This document shows positions 20,622 to 32,453 of a stretch of DNA of 64,000 bases, piece by piece; within the stretch, counting starts at the first letter, position 1, and each line of letters opens with the position of its first letter. Location: positions 27,811,611-27,875,610 of the forward strand of contig CM025850.1 in NCBI GenBank assembly GCA_003952965.2, written 5' to 3'. The notes beneath the pieces are model-generated. The model had not been told where the DNA came from, did no database searches, and was given only the letters and a program-made list of their open reading frames with translations. This stretch comes from Morella rubra (Eukaryota > Streptophyta > Magnoliopsida > Fagales > Myricaceae). A program made the translations under genes and the position numbers.

Positions 20622-23400
20622 AGAGCCCTATAATTTAATGGTGAAAAATATAAATTTAATCCTAACTATTTAGAAGTGTGAGTATAGCAAAGTGGAACCC
20701 GAAATTTTAGAGTGCACACTTATATATGTTTTTCAGGCTGACAATAGTGCATCGCTTTTCTTTTTTTCTAAGTGAGTGTTTAGGTCAGCTTACGCGCACC
20801 TCGATTAATCATGAAGTATGTCTAGTGTCCCGCAAAAATCGAGTTATTACCAGGCCAAAGGTTCTAGAGATGTCCCTAAAGAATTAGTAGCACCTATGAA
20901 ATCTTGAACTTAAGTCCTTAAAAGGGAGTATACCATTAAATTCCAAACCTTAGTTATTACGTGCATCACTCTTTGATACAATAAAAACGTGTGAATCACT
21001 TCGGCTACCGAGGATGTATCTTCCACGTCCAATGTAAGTTCTCTACTTAAAATCAACCATACTCTTAGGCCCAATGTTATTGACCGTGACCTAATCAACA
21101 CATGAACCACCAATGTGTGGCTGCAATTGATAAGGGCTTTCCTATACATGTGGCCAAACAAAAAAGCTACACGTCATTATCATCAACTTAATAGCTTGGT
21201 CCACTTCAAATTCCCACCCATTGAAATTCTATATGTTATAAAAGGGGATATATTCCAATTTTCTTCTAATCCGATAAGATCGTGATGTAGAGCCACTGTC
21301 AGTGGGGGCAGGGACACGTTTGATCACTACCTTGGCGACACCTTTTTAGAGCAAATTGAAGCTCACACTCCTATAGTCCTAAATTTGTGACTTGGCAATG
21401 AGTAGTTTAGTTGAAGAATTCTAAAGAAACATTATCCTTTCACTGTTGAAAACAACCTAAGCAACCCACCTCCGATTACCCAAGTAATTGAGCACAGAAA
21501 TTCCCTGTACGTAAGAGGGACCAGCAGCTTTTTTAGTTCTCCAAAACATGGTCTTGGCTTGGTCATACCGTGTTGTGTCCCGGTTCTTTTTGTTTTGATG
21601 GGGCTTGAAAGTGTCTACTAGTAGGTGGAAGGACGTGAAACCTTGTTTGACATAAATAGGGAAAAAACAGTCAATTAAAAGCAAACAGTACCAACTATAG
21701 GACCTTGCACATTGATGCCAACTTTTGGTTTTTACTTTTTAGGTTCTTTAAATACTAACCGACTTGCGGGAGATTTGTTGAAATAATAATAATTGTTTTG
21801 TTAAAATAGATTTCCATCTCCTCCATATCCATGAGAAAAATCAAACCCCTTGATCTAAACATTTAAAAAAAAAATCCAAAACTATGGGTTTAATGACACT
21901 TTGGAGTCCGAAGCACCTAAATTAAATTATTAATGTGTGTCTTCTAAGTAGATTCTAAGTTGACATGTGTGAGAAATGGTCAAGTAACACGATTTTGACA
22001 ATGATACACATGAAGAATTTTGTTGTAGGTTAGGGGTATTTTGTTTTCTAAGCAACAATATATGTATATATAATATTTAAAAAAAATATAGTCAGAAGAA
22101 TACAAGAAAAAAAATTAAAAGGACTAGCAAAAAACTTAAATGAACTCAAAAGTCCTATAATATGCTGGATCCGAAGATCCGTCTACCAATCTGGACGCGG
22201 TTGCTGGAGCCACAAACAACTACAATGCCATCATACAACCAACAGAACCACAAATGGTTGAAATACATAATAATGACCACGAGGACCAGCATAAAATACA
22301 AATACAAACACAAATCTACACATAGAACAAACACAAATCAATCACAAGAATTGGGACATAACACGATCACTGTGCATGATGGCGGTGGCTTCCGCAAGGA
22401 AAGACAATCCATGCAACGATGCGACAAGAACTATCCACTAAAGGGGGAAGGCGTCGAAGAAGCCTAACGGACTTGGGGAAAAACTTTCATGCGAGTGAGC
22501 GCCACACGCCAGCAAGGTGGCACAGGAACGAGGTTAAAATGCCCGCTGGTGATGCTGAAAACGGCTGGGCAGGGCGTGCCTTCGAAAATCGCCAAAATCT
22601 ACCACGGCTTGGCTGCTTGTGAATCCACTTAGCCCCACTTATGTATCTGAAGCAAAAGCAAAGATTCCTGCAACCGCCACAACAGCATGGCTCTGGTTCT
22701 TATTACACATGCAAACTTTGTTGTGCCGAATATAACTTGGTATCAGTTATTATTCTAAGATACAGCTTGTCACATTGTAATTGCAAAGGGCCAAAGGACA
22801 TTCGGGAGTGAAAATTTTAAGAATTAAAAATTTTGGGAGTCTTGAAATTTATAAAAAAATAAAGATATTTTATAAAACTTGATGAAAAAATAAAAAAAAA
22901 GAATATTTAAATGAATATTATAATAAAAATAAATAAATTAAAAAAAAAAAAAGATTATTTTATAATTTTTTAATATGTGTAAAAATTTTGGGATGAAACA
23001 ACACCTACATCTAATATGCTCTATTTACAAATATAAATCGCTGGGTGGGAAAAAGATTAGAAGAGAGTTTGCTCTGTTTAATTGGAAGTTTCCAGAAGCC
23101 AACCAGGGAAAACAACGAAATCCCGATTATTATTTATTTTTTTTCCGATTCAATTGGACTCAACAAAACGCAGGGATCTAAGGTTCTAAACGCAGATGCA
23201 ATAGACATGGGAACGTCAGCCCAGGGGGTCCCTCTGAAGCAAATGATTACATGATAAAATCTCGATATACCAGAACCTATCATGTCCTTCCTAATTATAA
23301 ACGATTCAGATTTCTCATGTGGCGGCCCACTTCTCTTCCTTCTCACGCCACGTTTAAACTTAAACCACTCTTTCCCCAAAGCTTTCAAAGAAAAAGAAAA
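20622..23400. other. unassigned intergenic DNA with a decayed coding-like patch
   Basis: Most of this 2.8 kb shows no gene. At 22160-22630 codon-like sequence appears in several forward frames (AGATNNYNAIIQPTEPQMVE in one, HASERHTPARWHRNEVKMPA in another), suggesting an old pseudogene that I cannot name. An A/T-only tract lies at 22850-22980. From about 23000 the sequence is probably promoter of the PP2A gene. The same block recurs at 32454-35240. Confidence 0.4.
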
Positions 23401-23539
23401 AGAAAATAGAGAAAATTTAAATTTTGAAATTAAAAAAGTGAAAAGAAAAATCTATACACTTTTATAATTGGGATAAACTTTTAAAATAAACTGTTTATGT
23501 GTTTATATGCGAAATTATTCAATTTCATTTTTTTTTTTC

Positions 23540-24021
23540 TGTTTAACCTCTTTCTCTTCTCTCCAGTCCTCTCCTCCACTTTCCTCCTCTCACTTCCATT
23601 TCTCTCTCTCTCTCCCCATCTATTTGTCTTTCTCTTTCTCTTTCTCTCTCATTTGAGCGCCGGGACCCACCCCCGCCCCGATCAAAACGCCGGCATTCCC
23701 ACTCGTATGACTCCTCATTTCGATCCAGTAAAGTTCGAACTCCTCTCCGGTTCTATCCAAAAGCTACGGTACAATTCCTCTCTCAGATCCATCCCCTTTT
23801 CCTCTCCTGCTCGAAGACTATGGGGAAGAAGGGCCGCCTATCGATTAGAAACTAGTCTAGGGCAGTGATTCGATGCATGCTGGTTCATCATTTCCAACGA
23901 TCACCGTGCAATCGCGAGTTCGCTTCCTGTTGATCCCCAGACTTGACAATCCGGTACAATTTAGGGGAGTTGGGTTATTCGTCTTAGGGTTAGGGTTAGG
24001 GTTTGTTCCATCCAGGGAACA
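23540..24021 (+). promoter_or_regulatory. CT-rich leader with upstream ORFs, PP2A B' copy 1
   Basis: A CT-rich tract (about 23540-23660) typical of plant core promoters and leaders is followed by three upstream ORFs: 23707-23868 (53 codons), 23820-23855 (11 codons, nested in another frame) and 23873-24028 (51 codons), the last overlapping the main start at 24022 out of frame. A leader intron could remove some of them. The overlap of the last one would be expected to reduce initiation at the main ATG if it is present in the mature mRNA. Confidence 0.5.
23984..24004 (+). promoter_or_regulatory. telo-box (three TTAGGG units) before PP2A start, copy 1
   Basis: Three consecutive 'ttaggg' units followed by 'ttt' lie 18 bases upstream of the ATG. 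Short telomere-like boxes in leaders and promoters of plant genes are a known cis element bound by telobox-binding MYB-type proteins and associated with expression in dividing cells. At 21 bases it is too short to be an interstitial telomere array. Confidence 0.6.
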
Positions 24022-25200
24022 ATGTTGAAGAAAATCATAAAGGGCAGCCACCGAAAGCCCTCCAAGTCCGACGCCAACGACTCTTCCCTGTACGGGTACG
24101 GTCCGCCTGGGTCCCGAAACTCCGGGTCGGTATCTACCCCCAGTGTGATCGTCAACCATGCGTCCCGGGCCGGCCCGCTCCCATCGGGGCCCAGTTTGGG
24201 CAGTCCCCAAGCGATGCCGCCGATGGCCCCGCCTTCTGGGGCCATCGATCCCCTCCCGTTGTTTCGCGACGTCCCTGTCTCGGAACGCCAGAGCTTGTTT
24301 ATCCGCAAGCTTCATATTTGTTGCTACCAGTTCGATTTCTCGGATACATTGAAATCGGTCCGGGAGAAAGAGATCAAGCGGCAGACCCTCATGGAGTTGG
24401 TCGACTTCATACAATCCGGGTCAGGAAAAATCACCGAGACGTGTCAGGAAGAGATGATAAAAATGATATCGGCTAACATTTTCCGGTGTCTGCCCCCGGC
24501 ATCCCACGAGAATACCGGCCAGGAAACGAACGATCCTGAAGAAGAGGAACCGTATTTGGAGCCGTCATGGGCGCATTTGCAGCTGGTATATGAGCTGCTG
24601 TTGAGATACGTCGTGTCGTCCGATACGGATACGAAGGTGGCCAAGCGGTACATTGATCATTGGTTTGTGCTGAAACTTCTGGATTTGTTCGACTCGGAGG
24701 ATCCTCGAGAGAGAGAGTATTTGAAGACGATTCTGCACCGTATATATGGAAAGTTCATGGTGCACCGCCCCTTTATCCGAAAGGCCATTAATAACATATT
24801 TTATCGGTTCATATATGAGACAGAAAGGCACAGTGGTATCGGGGAGCTTTTGGAGATTCTGGGGAGTATAATAAATGGGTTTGCGCTGCCGATGAAAGAG
24901 GAGCACAAGTTGTTTCTTGTTCGGGCGCTTATACCTCTTCATAAGCCTAAGCCGATCGCAATGTACCATCAGCAGCTGTCGTATTGCATTACTCAATTTG
25001 TGGAGAAAGATTTCAAGCTAGCTGATACGGTTATAAGGGGTTTGTTGAAGTACTGGCCGGTCACTAACTGCCAGAAGGAAGTTCTCTTCCTTGGAGAGCT
25101 TGAGGAAGTGCTGGAGGCTACACAATCTGCCGAGTTTCAACGCTGCATGGTTCCTCTTTTCAGACAGATTGCCCGCTGCCTCAATAGCTCTCATTTTCAG
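24022..25200 (+). CDS. PP2A B' (B56) regulatory subunit, exon 1 only (copy 1, truncated by gap)
   Basis: Codons 1-393 are identical to exon 1 of the complete gene at 35868. The exon ends at 25200 (CLNSSHFQ) before a GT donor; read-through would stop after 16 codons. The intron (from 25201) is cut by the N-gap at 28493, so exon 2 with the last 107 codons is absent. The intron matches that of the other copy over about 3.3 kb with only one difference noticed. Identity at this level, together with the gap and the garbled flank beyond it, makes this more likely an assembly duplicate or second haplotype than a second gene. Confidence 0.8.
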
Positions 25201-28200
25201 GTGTCTGAATCCAACTATTTTCTAACATTTTATTTCTGCCACGGTGGCTGAGTTTTGCCTTTCCATTCTTTCGTTGACATGTCTTCTTATTTAGTGGCAC
25301 TCTTGTGACACTTGTATTTGTAATCTGGAAATTTTGCATGTTGAATGGCATCTTTATATGGAATGTTGCTTGTATCTTCTTATTTATTGGCGCTCTTGTG
25401 ACACTTGTATTTGTAATCTGGAAATTTTGCATGTTGAATGGCACCTTTATATGGAATGCTGCTTCTAGGATAATGTTGGTTGGAGGAAGATGCTTCACCC
25501 GCTTAGAAGTGGATTCGAACCACTTGGAATTTGTTATATGTTTATTACATTCTGATACTGTTGTTGACGGTCTCTAGATCATGGGAAGAATATTATTTTG
25601 GGTAGTGGGTGTTAGGGGGACTCCCTTTGAGAAGAATCCTATCTCCAAGAAAGGGACTGCCTTGAATTGGTCCTAGACTCAATTCTTATATTTGTAGATG
25701 TCTCTGTTTCTCCTTTTGCTGCCTTCATTTTCACTTCTTTATTGCTTCGTCTCAGAGTCAAAAGAGACCTCTGAAAATACCTAGCATGCTGATGTAACTT
25801 GGATTTAAGCAGTGGTTAGAAGCTCACTCATATTTTATAAAATCTGTAAATGTCTTTTATGGAATTTGTTTCACTTTTGCATGTTTTGACTTGTAGATTT
25901 GTTAATTTTTATATTGTAGTGGTTTCTGGATTGATTTTATATTCATTCACTGGCTAAGTTTCGTTCAAAAAGTCATTTAATGAACCTGTCACAGTAGCTA
26001 GCTATCTAGGTCAAGCTCTCAAACTTGTTTGTTTACAGAGTTATTTCATGCTTTCTTTCAATGTGTTGGGGAAGTGATTTTTCACAACTTGTCCAAAGGA
26101 GAGGAATAAACTGGCCTTGTTGGAAACACTTGGGGAGGTATTTGGGGGTGCTTCATGGTTATTGATTTAGGGATGAGTGTAATAGAGTTTAGATAATGCA
26201 GCCATGGGAAAAATATTAGGTTTTTATATTTGAAGTATCAGTTTTGGTACCTTGAAACTTTCCATGTGTGAGATTCATGGTTCACAACGGATCGAGTTTT
26301 ATATGGTTTCGAAGATCCAGGAATTAGGAATCTGGGATTCATTTAACTTTTAGTTTTAAGTCTCTTATTTAGGATTTATGGGCAGTGGCAGTGAAGCGGG
26401 TGATTTTCGGGGGTAATTTCTTAATTATGCTTGGTCATTCAAGAATTTCTGGCAGTGTCTTGGCTTTCTGTGTCTTTGTTTCTTCTGCACGACGCCACTA
26501 GTTCAGTTCCTGGTAGTGTTCACACAATCCCTGCAGAACAAGAAAATTGCTCGTGTTCTTCCTGTAAAAATCCAAACCATATCTGGTACGAATCCCTTTG
26601 AAATCTTATAACAATAAAACTTTGCACAACCGTTAAGATTGCAAATAGCCCCTCTAAACATCCTAAATGATCAACCTTCTACTGCTGCCATAAAATTCTT
26701 GCAAGTTGTTTCCCTAGTTTTCACCTTCCTTCATATGCCACGATTCAATCTTTTAAAGCTATTTACTTTTCTCTCTTCTTAGACTTTGCAAGCTATAACT
26801 CTGTCTTTGAAACCTAGCCCTTTCTCTGGAGATTATAAACTCCAGATCTTCTGACTGTAGTGCCCATTACAAGCTTGTGTAGACAGGCTGTCCTTAATTT
26901 GTCTTATTTCATAATGCTTTATTTTCTCAAACTTAGTTAGTCTTCAAATCAAACAACATGTTCCTGGGGGTGCATGCGAGTCAAGTAGAGTGTGCAATAA
27001 GTATGTTCAAAATAATTGTTCAAGTAAAATGCCACCATGCTTTGTTTAGTTTGTCATTTCCATTGGTGAGCAGTTAATTACTCCGTACCATCCAACTCTC
27101 AAAAGATCCTCACACTCGTGCTTGCTTGTTTGGAACTTTGCCAGTGGTGTATCTGATTCTTATATCCTCTCCTAATCGTATGTTAATGACTGTAGCAATA
27201 TTTGGTGTAAGTTTATTAGGAATAGTTCAAAGTGTTTCAACTTGTCCGTTCTGTGCTTTGTATCTTCACTCACATCAAAAATCGAGTGAGGAGACTTCAC
27301 CTATGTGGGAGCTGGCATTTTCTCCCCTTGGTTGAATGCGGATGTGTATCTTTTACTTCAGGCTCTTGTGATGTTTTGATTGCTTGAATTCTCTATTTCT
27401 TTGCGTCTCTTGTCTTTCTCTGAGCTTCTGTAGCCTTGAAGTCAAGGTGAAGAACTCCCTAGTGACCAGTCTTTGCTGCTTATAGTCATTGCTTAATCTT
27501 AACCTATCTTGATTGGGGGAATGCTTTTGATTCTTTGGTCACGAGCAATGACAACTAGTCTTATGGGAACCTCGTTTCATTGAATATTTTGCTGTCTCTC
27601 TTTTTACTACTATATCATGCATTGGGGACATTGTTTTATGAACTGTACCACTCCATATTTTCAGTAATTTTTTCCCCTTGTGACTTGCCGTTCTATTGAA
27701 TCAGTTTTCATATTCTGCAATTTGAGATGCTTAAATATTAAATTTGGGAACCATGAATATTGCCAAATAGCTCTCCATTGCCCTCGTATAATCCTCTTAA
27801 ATCATTAAGCTTTGTGTAATGACTGGCTTCCCCTGAATAATTTACCTTTTGTACTGGTGCAATTAAATATTATCATTGAAAGTGGCTTTTTTCGCAGAGT
27901 AACTTGTTCCTCGATTCCTCTTTTTGTGATCCATAATATAGGTGCTTGCTTGATAATGAACAGATGGAAATTTAGTAAAAAATAAGCTGCAGACATGTAT
28001 GACTAAGACTTGCAGTTTCTTTCTACAGCTTTGCAATAAAACATCCTTTAATTGAAAAAAAGGTGCTTAGGTTGTATCCATAAGCTGGCTGTGCAGAATG
28101 TTAGGTAGATGAAGTGTTGGAATTGCCAGAAGAAAATTGGGAAAAGGATGGAGAAAAAGCGCATGTGGTCATGTTGTCATATATTTTTATGCACATGTAT

Positions 28201-28492
28201 GTACTATGGATGCTTGCTTAGCCATTGCAGTTAAAGAACAATCCCATAGGAGAGAATTTAGTCAATCCCCATTTGGAACTATTTAGTGGGCTTTTCTTAT
28301 GCATGGCAATGTTTTTCCTGATGTATTCTTGATGACTATGTCATGTGTTGATGTCCTTGAGGTTGTTCTGCAAAGGAGGAAAAAGATTTTGCTTTCATGC
28401 AGCGAGTCTCCTTTTTTCTTTTTAGTTTTTCATGAGAGCCATCGTGTTATTTGCAGTGCATGGATGATCTATCTTCTTTTCACAAGATTGCA
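25201..28492 (+). other. PP2A intron, copy 1, with an 93-bp tandem duplication
   Basis: Intron sequence truncated by the gap. Close to its 5' end the phrase 'gtgacacttgtatttgtaat' occurs at 25305 and again 93 bases later (25398), with flanking sequence shared, so the segment is an in-place tandem duplication. The rest is T-rich intron with no element that I can place. Short open frames in it are not supported. Confidence 0.7.
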
Positions 28493-28593
28493 NNNNNNNN
28501 NNNNNNNNNNNNNNNNNNNNNNNNNNNNNNNNNNNNNNNNNNNNNNNNNNNNNNNNNNNNNNNNNNNNNNNNNNNNNNNNNNNNNNNNNNNNN
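28493..28593. other. assembly gap (101 N)
   Basis: A run of 101 N. The left flank stops in the PP2A intron at the base matching 40338 of the second copy. The right flank is error-rich sequence matching about 17150. The gap is therefore a join between two contigs of the same locus. Confidence 0.99.
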
Positions 28594-29880
28594 TAAACAG
28601 ATATTTTGTGTAGACATGAGTCATGGGCCAGGAAGGTGGTGTGGAAGTCAGATGGACTTGGAGTCTTCCTATGACCGATCATTAGTGAAGTGTAGAGTTT
28701 TTTTAGCAATTTTTTCTTTTTTAAATAGCCTAAGGTAGGCATGCATGAGCGTGTCTTGGAATGGATCCGAATCTGGCTTCTGTAATTTTTATTAGCTGGT
28801 GTCGCCGAACGTTGGATTTAAGAACATGGCTTAAAATCGTATTCGCCTGATGACTGTGGCATTTTTTGACATGTCGATCAAAAACTGTTTACTCTGTACG
28901 TTACATCCTATGGAATTGGAAGGATACTTTAATGTTTAACACCAACCATGGTGATTGGCGCCATAGGGACCTACTTGTCAAAGCTTGACTACACTCAGGC
29001 GCGGAATGGCAATTTAGTAAAAAGTTTGATACCATCAGGGACCTCACTTGGTATTACCTAATTAAGCCTATTATTCAATACAAAGTTTCTTAGAATTTCT
29101 TGTTTGCGGCGCTAGGCCAGCTTGTGGAATGATATTACATAACTCTCAATTAAGGCACCACTCTCAAGAAACATCGGTTGGACTTCTCGTAGAGAGAAAA
29201 TTATATAAGGTTTATCTCAAGATATACTTTTGTGTGATAGATGCTCAAGTAAAGATAGAAATAGTGTCTTATTGCACAATATTTTGACGAGTGAATAGAT
29301 GAGATTCGTGATTCGTGTCCACTCTGCTGTGTGACAAGTATTGCTATCGCTATTTGGCCATTACTCGAGTATTGCCTTGTGAGGTAGCAGCAACTAATGC
29401 TATTATCGTGACCACAACTTGAGTAATAGAAACGCTAAGTCTTGATAGACGTGAATGCTTTTTACTTTACCTTATATACATCTTTTACGGAGGCGATCTC
29501 TTGATTTAAAATATTTGATAACATATCTTAAAAATTCTCACTACGATGTTCCAGAGGCATTGCTCTTAGAATGTATGATCGGCTCGTGTGCTTTGTTTTT
29601 GGGATGAAAAAAAAATTATTCTGTTAAAAGGTAGATAGATTCTATTGCAATTGTTGAAAAGGTTTTTTGAGTTTCGCATCACATAGACGGTATTGAAGTT
29701 TTGTGTAATGGATTAAGGCTTGTTGGTACGTTTAGTTGTGTGAAAAGTCTATTGGGAAGTGTTGCTGTGTGAAAAATGTTCAGTCGTTGTGAATTTTTTC
29801 TTAAAAAAAAAGAATTTAGCAATCTTACTATCGCTCTTCCCACAATTTACTTTTTTTCTCATCTCAACATTATATTCATA
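28594..29880 (+). other. error-rich copy of 17.15-18.07 kb (looks like unpolished sequence)
   Basis: Long stretches align with the right arm of the non-autonomous MULE and array unit 4, but with an extra or changed base every few positions. For example 'gacatgtcgatcaaaaactg' here corresponds to 'gacatgtcatcaaaaactg' at 17350. Insertions dominate, and the segment is about 1.3 kb for about 0.9 kb of template. At about 29880 the sequence abruptly becomes near-identical to its counterpart. This is what uncorrected long-read sequence at a contig end looks like. No gene should be called here. Confidence 0.8.
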
Positions 29881-30430
29881 CTTTTTTACAACTTCAATAC
29901 CTTTTTACAAATTCTAAGCAATTGGTTGCCAAGCTGGAAGCAAACAATTTAATGTACTATCCAATATTGTTTCAGTGGGAGTTTTTATAATTTTCTTAAG
30001 CTAGCTTGTGATGATATTACTAACATTCGACTTAAGGAACTCTCAAGAAACGTGGTGGACTTGAGAGGAGAAAATTATATATTATCTCATAATTTTGTTG
30101 ATAGATGCAAGAAGATAGAAAATGCTGTTGCATAATTGAATGAGGAGATGAAATCGATGTCAATGGGACAAACATCGATATTGAACTCAATGCTTAAGCA
30201 GCAAGTGTGAATAAAGTAAGAAAGGCTAAGCCTGATAGGAAGGTTTACTTGCCTTAAAACATATTTAAGACATTCTTATTTTAAAATATTTTAAAGATCT
30301 TTAAAAAATGGGAAAAAAAATTCATTTGTTGAAGGTTGTTTAGATTTTGTTGGAATTGTTGAAAAGGTTGCTAGAGTTTGTAAAAAGGTATTGAAGTTTG
30401 TAAAAAGTCGTTGGAATTGGTAAAAAAGTA
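29881..30430 (+). repeat. second copy of array unit 5
   Basis: Matches 18065-18620, with the same peptide stretch, the same shortened MLNSMLKQQ region and the same solitary left foldback arm. It belongs to the duplicated block. Confidence 0.75.
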
Positions 30431-31634
30431 ATTGTGAAATCATCTATGTTGGTATTAGCAAAGAAATTAAATTATTGGTGGCAAAAAAAGTGTCATCCGC
30501 AACGCAAAATTTTCGTCATGGAAGCTCGTTTTTGTGTTGATCGCCGAATTTTGTCATTGATGGGTATGAATGACAGAGCTTTACGACGAAACAGAGACCA
30601 AGCTAGGATTTGGTCGCAGATGACACTTTTTACAAATTCCAAAACTTTTTACAAACTCCTAGCTTTGTCTTTAAGATACACTAAAACTTAATTATAGGCT
30701 TCAGTGGCAAAATATTTAGTCGCTAAAAATATGCTTTTCGACGCTAATAAGAATCAGAGATGACATATTATCGTCACAGATTCGTCGTTACCCTTTAGCG
30801 ACGAAATTCAGCAATTGACACAAAAATGAGCTTCCACGACAAAAATTTTGCATCGCGAAAGGCACTTTTTTACGAACTCCTATAAAAAGTCAAGTTCAAA
30901 AAATTTCTCCTACAAACTCAAAATTTTTAAATTTCTTAGTTGCCAAATATCACAAGAAAAATAATATACACTCACTCTTATCAGAGATAACACATACTTA
31001 ATTTTGATAGTTTGAGGGAACAATGTAACAATATTAATAGTTTGAACATCAAAGTGATATTGACATATAAACTTTGGAGTTGCAAAGTGATTTTTTGTTT
31101 TTTTTTTTTCAAGTAGGATAAAGTATAGATACTTTTTGTCTCTTAATGAATGCATATTGAAACTTTTTGGATTTAAATATACTGTTCGCCTAAAAAACTA
31201 TTACTTTTTGTCTCTTAAGATTTTGATTAATGTTAAACTATTACTTTTGAGTTATTTTACTTTCATCCTACCGAATAAAAATATTTCGCACCTTTCATCT
31301 AAATTTGGACAAAAAAATTGAAAGAAAAATGAATCAGATTGTATTTGCCTTATTGCACATGAAATGATAACATTATCCATTAGACTATAAAAAGCAAACT
31401 AAGTAGAAACAAAGACGATAAATTAACACAAAAAGAAAAAAATTAATTAATTTTCTTAACAAAACAGCATCTAATCTCATCTATAACTAAAAACTGTAAA
31501 TACAATATATATGGTTCATTTTGTTGTTTATTTTTCTCGTCAATTAAACAAAAATTTTAGATGAAGGATGTAAAGTATTTACATTCGGTTGTTTGAAGTG
31601 AAATGTCTTGAAGTTGATTATTTTGTAAATATTA
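30431..31634. other. second copy of CACTA-like debris and A/T-rich spacer
   Basis: Corresponds to 18626-19812. Small differences are visible, for example 'ttacgacgaaacagag' here against 'ttaacgaagacagag' at 18768 and longer T-runs near 31095. Confidence 0.6.
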
Positions 31635-32448
31635 TGTAACGCCCAAGCCCAAAGTCCAAAACGGAAAGAGTTTCTTATTAAAAAAGGCCTTTCCCTTCAC
31701 TTCAACCTTCTCAATAGTTTCATAAACCTAATTATTCTACCAGCAACAAAATATTCATAACCAATAAAATGCCAAAAACATCAATCCTTAAACTTAGTAG
31801 AGCCCACATTTTTATATCCAGTATTTTCCAACATGGAAGAACGTGTTTTCCAAAAGAATTAAAATCGACTTGTGAGAAACTGATCTCCAAAACTAATCTG
31901 CCAAATGGTCTTTGTAGCAAGTCAATGGGTAGAAGAAATGACAACATTATCACCGTAAACAGAGTCAAGAAAGTATCATAAGTCATGCCAAAACAGAGAA
32001 ATCACATCACATAGACCCAATGATCACAAAAATCTCAAATGACACAAAAATCTCTAAATATCATGAGGAGTATCAAAATAGTCACATAGACTATAACGTA
32101 CCACAAGGGGTATAAATACCTAGAAGGATATCATCACAAATACATCATATCACAAGCAAATAGTTTAATAGTCACATAGACTATAACGTACCACAAGGGG
32201 TACAAATACCTAGAAGGATATCATCACAAATACATCATATCACAAGCAAATAGTTTTCACAGTAAGCTCACAAAATAAGTTTCAACATTTCAACATATCA
32301 AGCTAAAGTTCTCATTACTTTTAAATTCAAACATATAATTCATCATTTGTCCTTTATCTTACAAAATAAAAAAATAGTATTAAGACATTATCTCTTCTTT
32401 TAAAATCAAAATACTCATTTAACACATCTTTCGAGTTAGAGTGTTACA
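31635..32448 (-). mobile_element. solo LTR, second copy (814 bp)
   Basis: Same LTR as at 19813, again flanked by 'tatta' (31630-31634 and 32449-32453), and with the same 90-bp internal tandem duplication. It is 10 bases longer, the differences being concentrated near 31690-31740. The identical insertion site shows that the two copies are one locus duplicated, not two insertions. Confidence 0.85.
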
Positions 32449-32453
32449 TATTA

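Noticed and set aside
20910..21161. 83-codon reverse ORF, also at 32742-32993
   Set aside because: No domain, no gene context, and surrounded by non-coding DNA in both copies.
23984..24004. Interstitial telomere repeat
   Set aside because: Only three TTAGGG units; this fits a promoter or leader telo-box, not a telomere relic.
24003..24476. Other long frames over PP2A exon 1, including 115-185-codon ORFs at 23857-24414 and 35703-36260
   Set aside because: GC-rich exon 1 keeps other frames open; only the 24022 and 35868 frames match a known family.
24022..25251. Stand-alone 409-codon PP2A protein ending at 25251
   Set aside because: The last 16 codons are intron read-through; a GT donor at 25201 and the missing B56 C-terminus show that it is exon 1 only.
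28299..28742. ORFs spanning the N-gap
   Set aside because: They contain unknown residues and join unrelated contig ends.
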